From positions 1 through 64,000 of IMG/VR virus record IMGVR_UViG_3300022752_003639: a stretch of 64,000 bases of DNA; one strand, 5' to 3'. The position numbers and the translations under genes were made by a program. The notes beneath the pieces were generated by a model that had not been told where the DNA came from, did not search any database, and was given only the letters and a program-made list of their open reading frames with translations. The DNA is from a virus. This document shows, piece after piece, positions 24,481 through 32,371 of the stretch (the first letter of the stretch is position 1; each line of letters opens with the position of its first letter).

Positions 24481-24835
24481 TCCTTTTAAAGATCAAGAAC
24501 GATTTATGTTAGCCTGTGATCAAACTGTTGGCGAAATAAATTCGCGCCAGTTTACTCTCTATCTTAAATTAATAACAGAAGAGTTTCTTGAACTGCAAGA
24601 ATCTAAAACACAGTTAGACCAATTAGATGCATTGATTGACATTTTGGTTGTTACCATCGGTGCTATTCATTCAATGGGAGCAGATGCAGAAGGTGCATGG
24701 CGAGAAGTCATGCGTAGTAATCTATCAAAAATAGATGTAAACTCTGGAAAAGTAAATAAGAGAGAGGATGGCAAAGTATTGAAACCCGATGGTTGGAGTC
24801 CTCCTCATCTACAACCATTTTTACCAAAGGAGTAA
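24467..24835 (+). CDS. MazG-like NTP pyrophosphohydrolase
   Basis: 122 residues. The all-alpha NTP-PPase core is clear: ITEEFLELQES (first ExxE), then LDALIDILVVTIGAIHSMG (ExxD counterpart), and a conserved MRSNLSKID tail seen in phage members. It cleaves NTPs to NMP and PPi; phage relatives are proposed to alter nucleotide or ppGpp pools. TTG at 24467 has GGGGG at good spacing; GTG at 24473 is an alternative. Confidence 0.82.
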   Translation: MTVSNPFKDQERFMLACDQTVGEINSRQFTLYLKLITEEFLELQESKTQLDQLDALIDILVVTIGAIHSMGADAEGAWREVMRSNLSKIDVNSGKVNKREDGKVLKPDGWSPPHLQPFLPKE

Positions 24836-24837
24836 TC

Positions 24838-25536
24838 ATGTTTGGAACAGACATTTTAACATACAATAGTTTTACATATAGAAGTGCGGAAGAGATTAAT
24901 TCTGCCATGGGCCGTGTCTATGGACATATGGCACTAGCAGTTTTGACAAGTATGATAGTTAGTTTATTTGTAAGTTCTAGTCCAGCATTAATGGCCTTTT
25001 TCTTCACAGGCTGGATGAAATGGATAACCATGTTCTTACCATTAGTTGCAGTATTTGGTATTTCATACGCATTGAATAATGAGCCTAGTAAGCTTGTGGC
25101 TATTGCTTTACTTCACGGATTTGCTGCGTTAATGGGGCTTAGTTTTGCTACTATCTTTATAATATTTAAAATGGGTAGTATATTTGGTGCCTTTATGGGT
25201 GCTGCAATTTTATTTGGAGTTATGAGTGGATACGGATACTTCACAAAGAAGAGCTTGGATAGTGTCGGAAAGTTTATGTTTGTTGGTCTTATCGCTATTA
25301 TTCTTGCCAGTATTGTCAATATTTTCATTGGTAGCAGTGTACTCGGCATGGTCATTAGCGCTCTTGCTATCATTATATTTTTGGGACTAACTGCTTACGA
25401 TACTCAAAAGATAAGAGAAATGCTAAGTGTAGATACCTCAGATGCAGTGGAAATTAGTGGCGCTCTAACACTCTATTTGGATTTTATAAACTTATTTTTA
25501 AATCTACTACAACTATTTGGCGAGAAGAAAGATTGA
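24838..25536 (+). CDS. BAX inhibitor-1 family membrane protein
   Basis: 232 residues from ATG 24838 (AAAGGAGT upstream). Seven hydrophobic segments between about 30 and 228. LGLTAYDTQKIREM and GALTLYLDFINLFLNLLQLF are signature stretches of the Bax1-I/YccA family, which form Ca-leak channels in some bacteria and modulate FtsH in E. coli (YccA). In a phage it could protect the membrane or tune host proteolysis. Confidence 0.9.
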   Translation: MFGTDILTYNSFTYRSAEEINSAMGRVYGHMALAVLTSMIVSLFVSSSPALMAFFFTGWMKWITMFLPLVAVFGISYALNNEPSKLVAIALLHGFAALMGLSFATIFIIFKMGSIFGAFMGAAILFGVMSGYGYFTKKSLDSVGKFMFVGLIAIILASIVNIFIGSSVLGMVISALAIIIFLGLTAYDTQKIREMLSVDTSDAVEISGALTLYLDFINLFLNLLQLFGEKKD

Positions 25537-25817
25537 AATATAGAAAGAAACCTGTTACAATAGAAGCATTAGAATTTGTTTATAGTAAAGAAGGGATAGA
25601 ACAACTCCGCGAATTCTGTGGATCTGCTTTGGGTAATACGCACAAAGAACGTCACCCAGACGCTCTAGGTGAAGCAGAAATTGGCACATTAGAAGATGGT
25701 GTTCATCTTACCGTTAAGCATATTGCCACAGAAGGTGATTACATAATAAAAGGTGTCCAAGGAGAGTTCTATCCCTGTAAACCCGATATTTTTTGGCAGA
25801 CATACGAAAAGGCGTAA
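25533..25817 (+). CDS. phage protein with GDY(I/V)IKGVxGEFYPCKPDIF motif, 94 aa
   Basis: TTG start overlapping the preceding TGA. 94 residues ending in EGDYIIKGVQGEFYPCKP followed by DIFWQTYE, a very common conserved tail in phage and prophage proteins of unknown role, with an N-terminal MKYRKKPVTIEALEF typical of the same family. Function unknown. Confidence 0.8.
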   Translation: MKYRKKPVTIEALEFVYSKEGIEQLREFCGSALGNTHKERHPDALGEAEIGTLEDGVHLTVKHIATEGDYIIKGVQGEFYPCKPDIFWQTYEKA

Positions 25818-25818
25818 C

Positions 25819-26661
25819 ATGAGGAAACATTACTGGAGTTGTAGCAGGTTCGCTGATTGGCTACGTGGCACAGATAAGCCTAGTGCGGAGACCAGTTTGG
25901 GTTGGGCTAAATGGCATAAGGCCTCAAAGGAAACACATCCCATTAGATATTGGATCGCCGAGGAAGGGTTAGACTATGTACAAAATTTCCTATGGTGGCC
26001 CATTGATCGTGTTTATGACATTAAGTATTATATTAATAATCGTTGGGTCACTAGAACTCACTGCCTTACTGCTCACCCACGAGATATTCCTAGAGGTCAA
26101 TGGCGCGATGTGGGCTATCGTTTTCTCCCTTGCCTTTTCAATGAGCTCGTTGATTTTGTTGAAGTTGAGTCTGCTTGGAGTCACATAGCCTGGGACAAGG
26201 AGGCTCGTGACAAATATAAAAGCCCTTGGTATGCTACAGGATGGTTTCGTTGGCGTACTTGGCGTTGTCCAGAAGCCGGTGTAGATCATCTTAAATGGGC
26301 AATGACATTGACCAATAAAGACTTTATTGAAGAAGGCCAAAAGGAAGAACCAACCCAGCAAGCAATATCCGCAAAGGAAATCCTTGAACTATACACTTGG
26401 TGGAAGGAAGTCTATCCCAACCGTCCAGACCCACACGATGCCAGTGGTTGGAGTGCTCGCTGTGAATTGGGTAGAGAGAAGGCCAGAGCGCAAGGTTTAG
26501 ATGATTTGGCATTTTTGGGTAGCGAAAGCGAAACCGAAGATGAACGTAAGGAAACTATGCAAATTTTGGACCTATGCCACAAAATTGAGCAAGAGCAAAA
26601 AGACGAAGATACCCAAATGATGATTCGTTTGATTAAGATCCGCGATAGTCTTTGGACTTAA
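25819..26661 (+). CDS. hypothetical protein, 280 aa
   Basis: 280 residues from the ATG at 25819; Trp-rich (about 20 Trp) with HYWSCSRFADWLRG and WYATGWFRWRTWRCPEAGVDHL. Seen in several T4-like phages by pattern but with no assigned role. Base composition is higher in G+C than the glycan region. Followed two bases later by the next gene. Confidence 0.7.
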   Translation: MRKHYWSCSRFADWLRGTDKPSAETSLGWAKWHKASKETHPIRYWIAEEGLDYVQNFLWWPIDRVYDIKYYINNRWVTRTHCLTAHPRDIPRGQWRDVGYRFLPCLFNELVDFVEVESAWSHIAWDKEARDKYKSPWYATGWFRWRTWRCPEAGVDHLKWAMTLTNKDFIEEGQKEEPTQQAISAKEILELYTWWKEVYPNRPDPHDASGWSARCELGREKARAQGLDDLAFLGSESETEDERKETMQILDLCHKIEQEQKDEDTQMMIRLIKIRDSLWT

Positions 26662-26662
26662 A

Positions 26663-27199
26663 ATGAGTAATCTAAACAAAAGCCCGGAACGCAATTCTTT
26701 TGCTATGAATAATGCTCGCCGTAGATCAGAGGAAAAAGGTGAAGATCCTGACCAAAATGAATACATCACTTTTCTCACCTCGGAGTTAGAGCAACGCAGA
26801 GAACAAGAACAGAACCCAGAATGGCAAAAAGATAACCTAGAATACGATCTACGCTCTACTAAATGGATCTGTGATAAGGCAAAGGCCAGCGAGTCATATG
26901 CTCAAAATTTGTATGCGGCAATGTGTAACAATGACTTTCAAAAGTTAGATACCTGGCCCATTCTTACAGATAAGCGCTGGCACTGCTCATGGAGATACGC
27001 AGGTGGTATAGTGGCTGATATGAGAGAGAAAGGTGACTACATAGATTGGTATTGCTCTGGTATTAAGGGCGACATAGATCTTGGTGGTGGCATTGAAGAG
27101 GATCCACATCCTACCTGGGTAAATGAAAGTGTCGTTACAGATGAAATACGTAAAGACCTAACACGCCTAGGATGGATCGTAATTGAATCAAACAATTAA
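26663..27199 (+). CDS. hypothetical protein, 178 aa
   Basis: 178 residues: a charged helical N-terminal half (REEQEQ-type repeats) and a Trp-rich C-terminal half (WHCSWRYAGGIVADMREKGDY; IDWYCSGIKGDIDLGGG). Function unknown. Probably co-transcribed with the preceding gene. Confidence 0.66.
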   Translation: MSNLNKSPERNSFAMNNARRRSEEKGEDPDQNEYITFLTSELEQRREQEQNPEWQKDNLEYDLRSTKWICDKAKASESYAQNLYAAMCNNDFQKLDTWPILTDKRWHCSWRYAGGIVADMREKGDYIDWYCSGIKGDIDLGGGIEEDPHPTWVNESVVTDEIRKDLTRLGWIVIESNN

Positions 27200-27458
27200 A
27201 AGTATCTGTTTACCGTTAAGTGTTTGGCCAGTTATACACAAAAGGTTATCTAAAGAGTATCCATCTAGTGTAATTCTTTTAAGAAATAAAATGAAAGAGG
27301 TATTAGGGTTTACCGTTAGAACTTACAGAGATTGGGAACCTAATATGGTTCATTTTAATGAATATATAGTGTTGGATTTTTACGACACTAAAAAGAAAAC
27401 CATGTTTATACTTAAATTTTCTGAAATATTGAACAAGTATAACATTGACATCTCCTAA
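27183..27458 (+). CDS. hypothetical protein, 91 aa
   Basis: TTG start inside the preceding gene; 91 residues, basic, no motif recognised. The -35 element of the next promoter lies in its last codons. Confidence 0.55.
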   Translation: MNQTIKSICLPLSVWPVIHKRLSKEYPSSVILLRNKMKEVLGFTVRTYRDWEPNMVHFNEYIVLDFYDTKKKTMFILKFSEILNKYNIDIS

Positions 27459-27497
27459 AAATGATAGTATACTATAAGTATAGTAAATTTTTAGGAG
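27445..27497 (+). promoter_or_regulatory. sigma70-type promoter with nested inverted repeats
   Basis: TTGACA (27445-27450), 17-base spacer, TATACT (27468-27473). The -10 lies in a perfect 12-base palindrome ATAGTATACTAT (27464-27475), and an outer 11-base inverted repeat CTCCTAAAAAT (27452-27462) / ATTTTTAGGAG (27487-27497) brackets the promoter; its right arm contains the ribosome binding site of the next gene. An operator for a repressor is the simplest reading. Confidence 0.7.
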
Positions 27498-27503
27498 CAA
27501 TTT

Positions 27504-28685
27504 GTGGCTACAACTACTGCCAAGCGTGTTAAAAACCATGCTGCCTTAACCAAAGCAAATAAAGATAACAGCCCAAAATGGGATGGTTCAGATGCTTGGT
27601 CAGGCGAGAAATTCACCAAACATTTTCGTGATTCTATGATGTGGTATAGCCAAAATAAAACCAGTAAGGACCTAAAACCACAGGTAATTAATTGGATGGC
27701 TCGTGAAGGGTTTACAAAAGAAACAATAGCCCAATACAAAAAAACCAAAGATTCTCGTAGCGGAATGACCATGTGTGCTCTAGCATCTTGTATGATGCGT
27801 GGCATGCCAGCTTTACATCCTGAATTCAATAATGGTAAAGATAGCGGAATATGGTTAAAGGCCCAGATAATGGAGGTAATTAACACTGGAGATTTTGAAG
27901 AAGAACGTGAAACGACGGTTGTAAAAGTTCATAACCCAATTGTTACTATACAAGATCGTATAAGAGAACAAGCAGGAGCAATGGCGGAAGAAATAGATAT
28001 TGCTATCGATTCATTTATTACTAATCCAGAGGCTTTTGACCCAAAACAATTTAGTTTAGTCAAGGTATTCCGCGGTAAAGGTGTAAAAAGTGCTCATGCT
28101 AGATATATAAAGGGGTTTTATGAATTTGGTCATTCTGAATTGTTGGAACTTGCCTCTGGCCAAGCTGACGAACAATTGCGAGAAGCATATAAGCATCTGC
28201 CACGTAAACATGTAAAGAAGTTAATAGAATTTTACCAAATTATAATGGATAGTTGTGACCAAATTAGTGCAGAGGCAAAAATTAACAAAAAACCGCGTGC
28301 TAAAAAAGTCAAACCTGCAGAAGATCTAGTTAAAAAACTTAAATTTAAAACCAGTGATGACAAACTTGGTATTGTTAGTGTTCCCCCTGGACAAATTATT
28401 AAATCGCAAAGTGTATTGATTTATAATGTAAAAACACGTAAAATGGGTTATTATATAGCTAAAAACTTAGAAGGACTATCTGTTAAAGGAACTACTCTTG
28501 AAAACTTTACAGAAAAAAGTGTACAAAAAACGTTACGTAAACCTTTAGAACAGTTAAAAGAGCTCAAGGAATTGAACACCCAAAAAAGAGTAGAAAATTG
28601 GTTTGATAAAGTAATTAAAACCACTGCAATTAAGTTAAATGGCAGATTAAATGAAGATACCGTAATTTTAAAAGTTTTTAAATAA
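27504..28685 (+). CDS. hypothetical protein, 393 aa
   Basis: GTG start after TTTTTAGGAG. 393 residues, strongly basic and helical, Lys-rich in the middle (KINKKPRAKKVKPAEDLVKK) with a C-terminal beta-rich part (GIVSVPPGQIIKSQSVLIYN). No catalytic motif. The abundance of Lys/Arg suggests nucleic-acid binding. Its own palindrome-containing promoter suggests it is an individually regulated gene. Confidence 0.68.
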   Translation: MATTTAKRVKNHAALTKANKDNSPKWDGSDAWSGEKFTKHFRDSMMWYSQNKTSKDLKPQVINWMAREGFTKETIAQYKKTKDSRSGMTMCALASCMMRGMPALHPEFNNGKDSGIWLKAQIMEVINTGDFEEERETTVVKVHNPIVTIQDRIREQAGAMAEEIDIAIDSFITNPEAFDPKQFSLVKVFRGKGVKSAHARYIKGFYEFGHSELLELASGQADEQLREAYKHLPRKHVKKLIEFYQIIMDSCDQISAEAKINKKPRAKKVKPAEDLVKKLKFKTSDDKLGIVSVPPGQIIKSQSVLIYNVKTRKMGYYIAKNLEGLSVKGTTLENFTEKSVQKTLRKPLEQLKELKELNTQKRVENWFDKVIKTTAIKLNGRLNEDTVILKVFK

Positions 28686-28694
28686 GAGACAACA

Positions 28695-29051
28695 ATGAGT
28701 GGTTATACCTTAGTTCGTAAAGTCAAACATCTGGAAACAGAGTGTGATAGATTGGGCTTTACCATGTGCCATGCTCGCATGTATAGTAAAGAATTTGGTG
28801 ATGTAGTCGCCCTAAAGCCCAAAGATTTGGAAAGTCTACCTGTATTCAGTCGTGATGCCGAGGTATTTGTAGGCACACTCTCAGAGTTAGAATCGTGGCT
28901 CATGGGCTTGGAGTGGGCTCGTAGATATGATCGTATGCTGTTTGGTGTCAAACATGACAAAAATAGAGAACGCAAAGAACAAGATCTACGCAACAAACAA
29001 TTAATGAAAATAATTAAAGAAGGCAAATTACCAGATGAACAGTCATCTTAG
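28695..29051 (+). CDS. hypothetical protein, 118 aa
   Basis: 118 residues, mixed alpha/beta, with a highly charged C-terminal helix (KHDKNRERKEQDLRNKQ). Similar small proteins occur in T4-like marine phages near this kind of array; role unknown. Overlaps the next gene by 17 bases. Confidence 0.65.
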   Translation: MSGYTLVRKVKHLETECDRLGFTMCHARMYSKEFGDVVALKPKDLESLPVFSRDAEVFVGTLSELESWLMGLEWARRYDRMLFGVKHDKNRERKEQDLRNKQLMKIIKEGKLPDEQSS

Positions 29052-29247
29052 GTCATTAGCAGAACGAGCCGCTAGAGATATTGATCTTGCCTACCCCGGA
29101 GATGCTTTTCCAAATGCTATTGTCAAACACATCGTCAAAGACCTTACCGCAGAATTCGCCAAGGTCAAATGGATGGGCGATGATGAAGGTTGGGAACGGG
29201 CTGTAAAAGCAGTTTCGGAAGAGATTAAAAAACGATACGGTGTGTGA
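29035..29247 (+). CDS. array microprotein 1, 70 aa
   Basis: 70 residues: MNSHLRSLAERAARDIDLAY at the start matches the N-terminal helix of the paralogous microproteins that follow (MNxRIxELAxxAG), and it ends in KKRYGV in place of RxHFGxE. Function unknown. Start of a tandem array running to 31055. Confidence 0.62.
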   Translation: MNSHLRSLAERAARDIDLAYPGDAFPNAIVKHIVKDLTAEFAKVKWMGDDEGWERAVKAVSEEIKKRYGV

Positions 29248-29266
29248 CCTTGTTGGGAGAAGTATT

Positions 29267-29476
29267 ATGAACGAAATAGTTAAAGCCATTTGGAACAAGG
29301 CAGCATCAAGTCATGAACAGGCTGACACAAGTTGGCAGACTAAAGAAAACTTTATGAGTAGGTTTGCTGAATTGATTGTAGAAGAATGCTGCTCACAACT
29401 ATATGACCGTGGTCAATACAGTGACGGTGATTGGGCCAAATATCGTATTCGTAAACACTTTGGATTAGAGAAATGA
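29267..29476 (+). CDS. array microprotein 2, 69 aa
   Basis: 69 residues from ATG 29267 (GGGAG upstream). It has the family core RFAELIVEECCSQL followed by IRKHFGLEK, shared with the genes at 30044, 30583 and 30819. Overlaps the next gene by ATGA. Confidence 0.68.
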   Translation: MNEIVKAIWNKAASSHEQADTSWQTKENFMSRFAELIVEECCSQLYDRGQYSDGDWAKYRIRKHFGLEK

Positions 29477-29706
29477 ACAGTGATTTTGAACGACAGGCAA
29501 GGTGGTATGCCCTAAAGTTAATCTTGGTATACATCAGCATCATAGCCACCTTATTTGTTATAGGCTACATCGATCTATTTTATTTGTTCGTTGTGGTTAC
29601 ATTAATGTTTGTTTTAGTCATAGCGGGTGCCATATATAGGGATGCCTATTATACTAAACTTGTAGAGTTAGAGGTAGAGAAATATGACCAATCAAGAACT
29701 AATTAA
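29473..29706 (+). CDS. small membrane protein, 77 aa
   Basis: 77 residues with two adjacent hydrophobic helices (about 15-32 and 34-52) and a charged C-terminus. No family recognised. Its start overlaps the preceding TGA. Confidence 0.62.
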   Translation: MNSDFERQARWYALKLILVYISIIATLFVIGYIDLFYLFVVVTLMFVLVIAGAIYRDAYYTKLVELEVEKYDQSRTN

Positions 29707-29821
29707 TACCCTGCGTAAGGCCAGTGAAAGCCAAGATAACATAGCATTGAAGATGTTATTGATTATGGCGGCTGAAAGAATGGAAAGATTACATCATGCT
29801 CTATATGGAGATAAGGAATGA
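29684..29821 (+). CDS. hypothetical protein, 45 aa
   Basis: 45 residues (MTNQELINTLRKASESQDN...), helical and neutral. Start at 29684 inside the preceding gene; stop overlaps the next ATG as ATGA. Coupling on both sides argues it is translated. Confidence 0.58.
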   Translation: MTNQELINTLRKASESQDNIALKMLLIMAAERMERLHHALYGDKE

Positions 29822-30051
29822 ACGAACGAATTCGAGAACTTGCTCGACAGGCTGGATTGAAAGTAAATGCAGATGGCGATTTCCTGGTGTTTACTGGGTC
29901 AAGTGGTAGTCGTTACAGAGTTCATAAGAACTCGTATCGTACAAATTATCTTACTGGCTCCATTCTTACTGATCTTCAGAAAAACAACACTACCTCTACC
30001 ATACAACTCATGCCCGAGACCACTAATTTCTTGGAACTAGATTATGAATAA
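29818..30051 (+). CDS. array microprotein 3, diverged C-terminus, 77 aa
   Basis: Begins MNERIRELARQAGLK, the shared N-terminal helix, but the FAELIV and HFG segments are replaced by a beta-rich sequence (FLVFTGSSGSRYRVHKNSY). This looks like domain swapping within the array. Confidence 0.62.
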   Translation: MNERIRELARQAGLKVNADGDFLVFTGSSGSRYRVHKNSYRTNYLTGSILTDLQKNNTTSTIQLMPETTNFLELDYE

Positions 30052-30277
30052 ACGTATTGAAGAATTAGCCGTTTCTAGCGGCATTTATGACAGTCTATGC
30101 GACCCTTACGATGCTTTGAAGAATGGTGATTACTATAGCAGCATTAAGGTTGACTTAGAAAAGTTCGCCGAGTTGATTGTAGAAGAATGTGCTAATGTCG
30201 CCGATGAGAATTACATCCATCGCGGAAGTAGAACTTGTGGGCTAGCGATTAGACTACATTTCGGAGTTGAAGAATGA
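30044..30277 (+). CDS. array microprotein 4, 77 aa
   Basis: MNKRIEELAVSSGIYD start, KFAELIVEECANVADE core and LAIRLHFGVEE end. Overlaps both neighbours. Family is frequent in T4-like marine phages; no function known. Confidence 0.68.
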   Translation: MNKRIEELAVSSGIYDSLCDPYDALKNGDYYSSIKVDLEKFAELIVEECANVADENYIHRGSRTCGLAIRLHFGVEE

Positions 30278-30372
30278 ACGAGATTGGTTTGGCACTGCTG
30301 GCCTGTTATGTGATAGGTTTTGTCACTGGTTTTGTTTGGGGCTGGCAAAAAGAATTAGGATTAGAAGAATGA
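30274..30372 (+). CDS. single-TM microprotein, 32 aa
   Basis: 32 residues with one transmembrane helix (IGLALLACYVIGFVTGFVWGW) and a short cytosolic KELGLEE tail. ATGA overlaps at both ends. Real because the alternative frame here would need a long overlap and gives an unlike protein. Confidence 0.58.
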   Translation: MNEIGLALLACYVIGFVTGFVWGWQKELGLEE

Positions 30373-30581
30373 ACACTATTAGATTATGTAAGAGAGAAGT
30401 AGAACGAATTAAAGAACTGTTTGATACCATACACCAAACCGGTAATGTTGGATTTGTCCTTCTTACGCAAAATGATGAAGACTCTGGTATTGGTTATGAA
30501 CTTAGAGCCACCTTCCAGATTACTCACAAAGACACAGATGGTGAATTTACTGTGACAATAACTGACCACAGAGATTGGTAA
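30369..30581 (+). CDS. hypothetical protein, 70 aa
   Basis: 70 residues from the ATGA-coupled ATG at 30369; a longer upstream extension would run over the single-TM microprotein. Short helix (VERIKELFDTIHQ) then four strands (GFVLLTQND, YELRATFQIT, EFTVTITD). Unknown. Confidence 0.6.
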   Translation: MNTIRLCKREVERIKELFDTIHQTGNVGFVLLTQNDEDSGIGYELRATFQITHKDTDGEFTVTITDHRDW

Positions 30582-30582
30582 T

Positions 30583-30822
30583 ATGAACAATCGCCTAGAG
30601 GATTTAATGTATCGAGCAGGACTAACCGCCCAGGGTTGTTGGGATAGCATGGACGACTATGATCACAGGGCTATAGAAAAGTTTGCTGACCTCATTATAC
30701 AAGATTGCCTATTAGCACTTGAACCTGATTCCATGGCACCGGAGATAGACTATGATGTGGAAGAAAAGTTCTATCGTCGCAGTGCTAAAAAAATTAAAAG
30801 ACATTTTGGAATTGAACAATGA
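30583..30822 (+). CDS. array microprotein 5, 79 aa
   Basis: MNNRLEDLMYRAGL start, KFADLIIQDCLLALE core, KKIKRHFGIEQ end. Same layout as the other array members, with a longer acidic insert before the last helix. Confidence 0.68.
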   Translation: MNNRLEDLMYRAGLTAQGCWDSMDDYDHRAIEKFADLIIQDCLLALEPDSMAPEIDYDVEEKFYRRSAKKIKRHFGIEQ

Positions 30823-31055
30823 ATGGCAAAATTATAGAACTGGCTCGTGAAGCAAATGTGCTGAGAACTGAATATGCTGCTCCTAAATATGGAGTTCATA
30901 GTGAACCCAGTTTAATTGACCTAATTCGATTCGCAGAACTAATAATAAACGAATGTGCTAACAGATTGGATTGTGATAATAGAATTGTCAACGTTACTAC
31001 TCCACAGGTGACTTGTGGCTTTATACTAAAAAACCATTTTGGACTGGAAAAATAA
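30819..31055 (+). CDS. array microprotein 6, 78 aa
   Basis: MNGKIIELAREANVL start, RFAELIINECANRLD core, FILKNHFGLEK end. ATGA overlap with the preceding member. The array members share ends more than middles. Confidence 0.68.
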   Translation: MNGKIIELAREANVLRTEYAAPKYGVHSEPSLIDLIRFAELIINECANRLDCDNRIVNVTTPQVTCGFILKNHFGLEK

Positions 31056-31256
31056 ATGACTATTGATACTTACAACCGCAAGGCTCGTTTTGCTGAACTA
31101 AAGCCATATGATCCATTTGCCGACAAAGATGACTTTATGGAAGTCTGCGAATGGCACAATGGTGAAGGATTTGATGTGACTATAAACAATCGTATTGTTT
31201 CATACACTTGGGGGCAGTGGGAATGCCTACAGGTATTGGTAAATTTTAAGGCCTAA
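31056..31256 (+). CDS. hypothetical protein, 66 aa
   Basis: 66 residues, aromatic and acidic (FADKDDFMEVCEWHNGEGFD), starting directly after the preceding stop. Function unknown. Followed by a promoter region. Confidence 0.62.
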   Translation: MTIDTYNRKARFAELKPYDPFADKDDFMEVCEWHNGEGFDVTINNRIVSYTWGQWECLQVLVNFKA

Positions 31257-31286
31257 TCTATAGTTTTTTTATTTTCTCATTTAACA

Positions 31287-31331
31287 TTGACACAAATACG
31301 GATTTATATTATAGTAAAGAAATATACTATA
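31287..31331 (+). promoter_or_regulatory. sigma70-type promoter with TATAGTA/TACTATA inverted half-sites
   Basis: TTGACA (31287-31292), 17-base spacer, TATAGT (31310-31315). TATAGTA (31310-31316) and TACTATA (31325-31331) are inverted half-sites spanning the -10 and start region, similar to elements at 27464 and 60420. Confidence 0.68.
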
Positions 31332-31344
31332 CATAGGAGATATT

Positions 31345-31482
31345 ATGAGTTGGTTTCAAGAAGGAGTTATGCTATTTGTAATAGCAATGATTGGACTTGG
31401 TGTAATACATGAGTTAGAAAAAATAGCCAGAATTTTAAATCACCATTTAGACGAAAATAAAGAGCATCATAATGATAATTGA
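31345..31482 (+). CDS. single-TM microprotein, 45 aa
   Basis: 45 residues: one transmembrane helix (VMLFVIAMIGLGVIHEL) and a His/Asn/Asp-rich tail (NHHLDENKEHHNDN). TAGGAGA lies 6-12 bases before the ATG. First gene of a membrane-microprotein operon (31345-32457). Confidence 0.62.
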   Translation: MSWFQEGVMLFVIAMIGLGVIHELEKIARILNHHLDENKEHHNDN

Positions 31483-31717
31483 AAAACTTGCACTTTATAC
31501 TGCAATTATATATTTCTGTAGCGGAAACGACTGTGGTATGATAACTACATCTAATCCTCTAAGGAGCGATGAAGAATGTCGCCAAGAACTAGGAACGATG
31601 GAAGATCGATTACGTTCAAACAAAGAAAAAACATTTTCCAAAATCGATGGAAGATGTAGCCGTATGTTGTTGGATTATAAAGAATTTAAATCTGATGTAT
31701 GTGATACTAAAACTTAG
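31472..31717 (+). CDS. Cys-containing small protein, possibly exported, 81 aa
   Basis: 81 residues with a hydrophobic start (LALYTAIIYFCSG) that could be a weak signal or membrane helix, and six Cys, four of them spaced in the soluble part as for disulphides. Ends KSDVCDTKT. Function unknown. Confidence 0.6.
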   Translation: MIIEKLALYTAIIYFCSGNDCGMITTSNPLRSDEECRQELGTMEDRLRSNKEKTFSKIDGRCSRMLLDYKEFKSDVCDTKT

Positions 31718-31725
31718 GATATAAT

Positions 31726-31848
31726 ATGTGGATACTAAAATTAGTTGCTGTAGGGTTTTTTACAGCCATAGGTTGGGGTGTGGCAGATGCTTATGTAGTT
31801 CAGCCATATATTGCACCTAAAACTAAAGTTGAAATAGAGATAGAATAA
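31726..31848 (+). CDS. single-TM microprotein, 40 aa
   Basis: 40 residues with a transmembrane helix at 3-20 (LKLVAVGFFTAIGWGVADAY) and a short KTKVEIEIE tail. TAATG coupling to the next gene. Confidence 0.56.
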   Translation: MWILKLVAVGFFTAIGWGVADAYVVQPYIAPKTKVEIEIE

Positions 31849-32276
31849 TGAATTTCATAAAAAATCTTTTCTCACGGTGTAGAAATACTCAAAAATATTG
31901 GATGTTTATCTATTTTATAATTTTATTTTTTGCAGTAATTTTTACAATTTATAAAACTATATATTTGAACGAAGTTAAAAATATTGATCAAACTGCAAAT
32001 GAATTATCTGTATTAAACACTAAATTAGACAAATTAGAAAAAACAACTTTAGAAAATAACTTAGAACTACAAAAACAAATATTACAAAACAAAAAATTAA
32101 TTACAGAACAAGAAACACTTATCACAGCCAATAAACAGTTAGAAAAGAGAATACAGGCTCATACAGAACTTTTAAAAAGAATGTGTGAATATATTGTAGT
32201 AATTACTGTAGATAAAAAAATTACTCCTAGGCAATGTTTAGCTGATTACAGTTGGAAAAGAGAGGAAGGGCTGTAG
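31848..32276 (+). CDS. membrane-anchored coiled-coil protein, 142 aa
   Basis: One N-terminal transmembrane helix (about 18-37) after a basic start, then a long heptad-rich coil (about 45-110: NELSVLNTKLDKLEKTTLEN...) and a C-terminal segment with two Cys. This shape resembles inner-membrane spanins or phage superinfection factors. The genes around it are also tiny membrane proteins, not lysis genes, so a role in envelope modification is equally possible. Confidence 0.62.
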   Translation: MNFIKNLFSRCRNTQKYWMFIYFIILFFAVIFTIYKTIYLNEVKNIDQTANELSVLNTKLDKLEKTTLENNLELQKQILQNKKLITEQETLITANKQLEKRIQAHTELLKRMCEYIVVITVDKKITPRQCLADYSWKREEGL

Positions 32277-32371
32277 TGGATACTATTGAGGTAATGATAG
32301 GTAATGCGTTATTTTTTGTATTAATATTGTTAATATTTGTATTCCTTTGGAAATATAGTAAATTTAAATGA
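32276..32371 (+). CDS. single-TM microprotein, 31 aa
   Basis: GTG start overlapping the preceding TAG; 31 residues with one helix (ALFFVLILLIFVFLW) and a KYSKFK end. ATGA overlap to the next gene. Confidence 0.5.
   Translation: MDTIEVMIGNALFFVLILLIFVFLWKYSKFK

Noticed and set aside
26324-26512. Minus-strand frames within the 25819-26661 gene
   Set aside because: Shadow frames without ribosome sites; the plus-strand gene is continuous with its operon.
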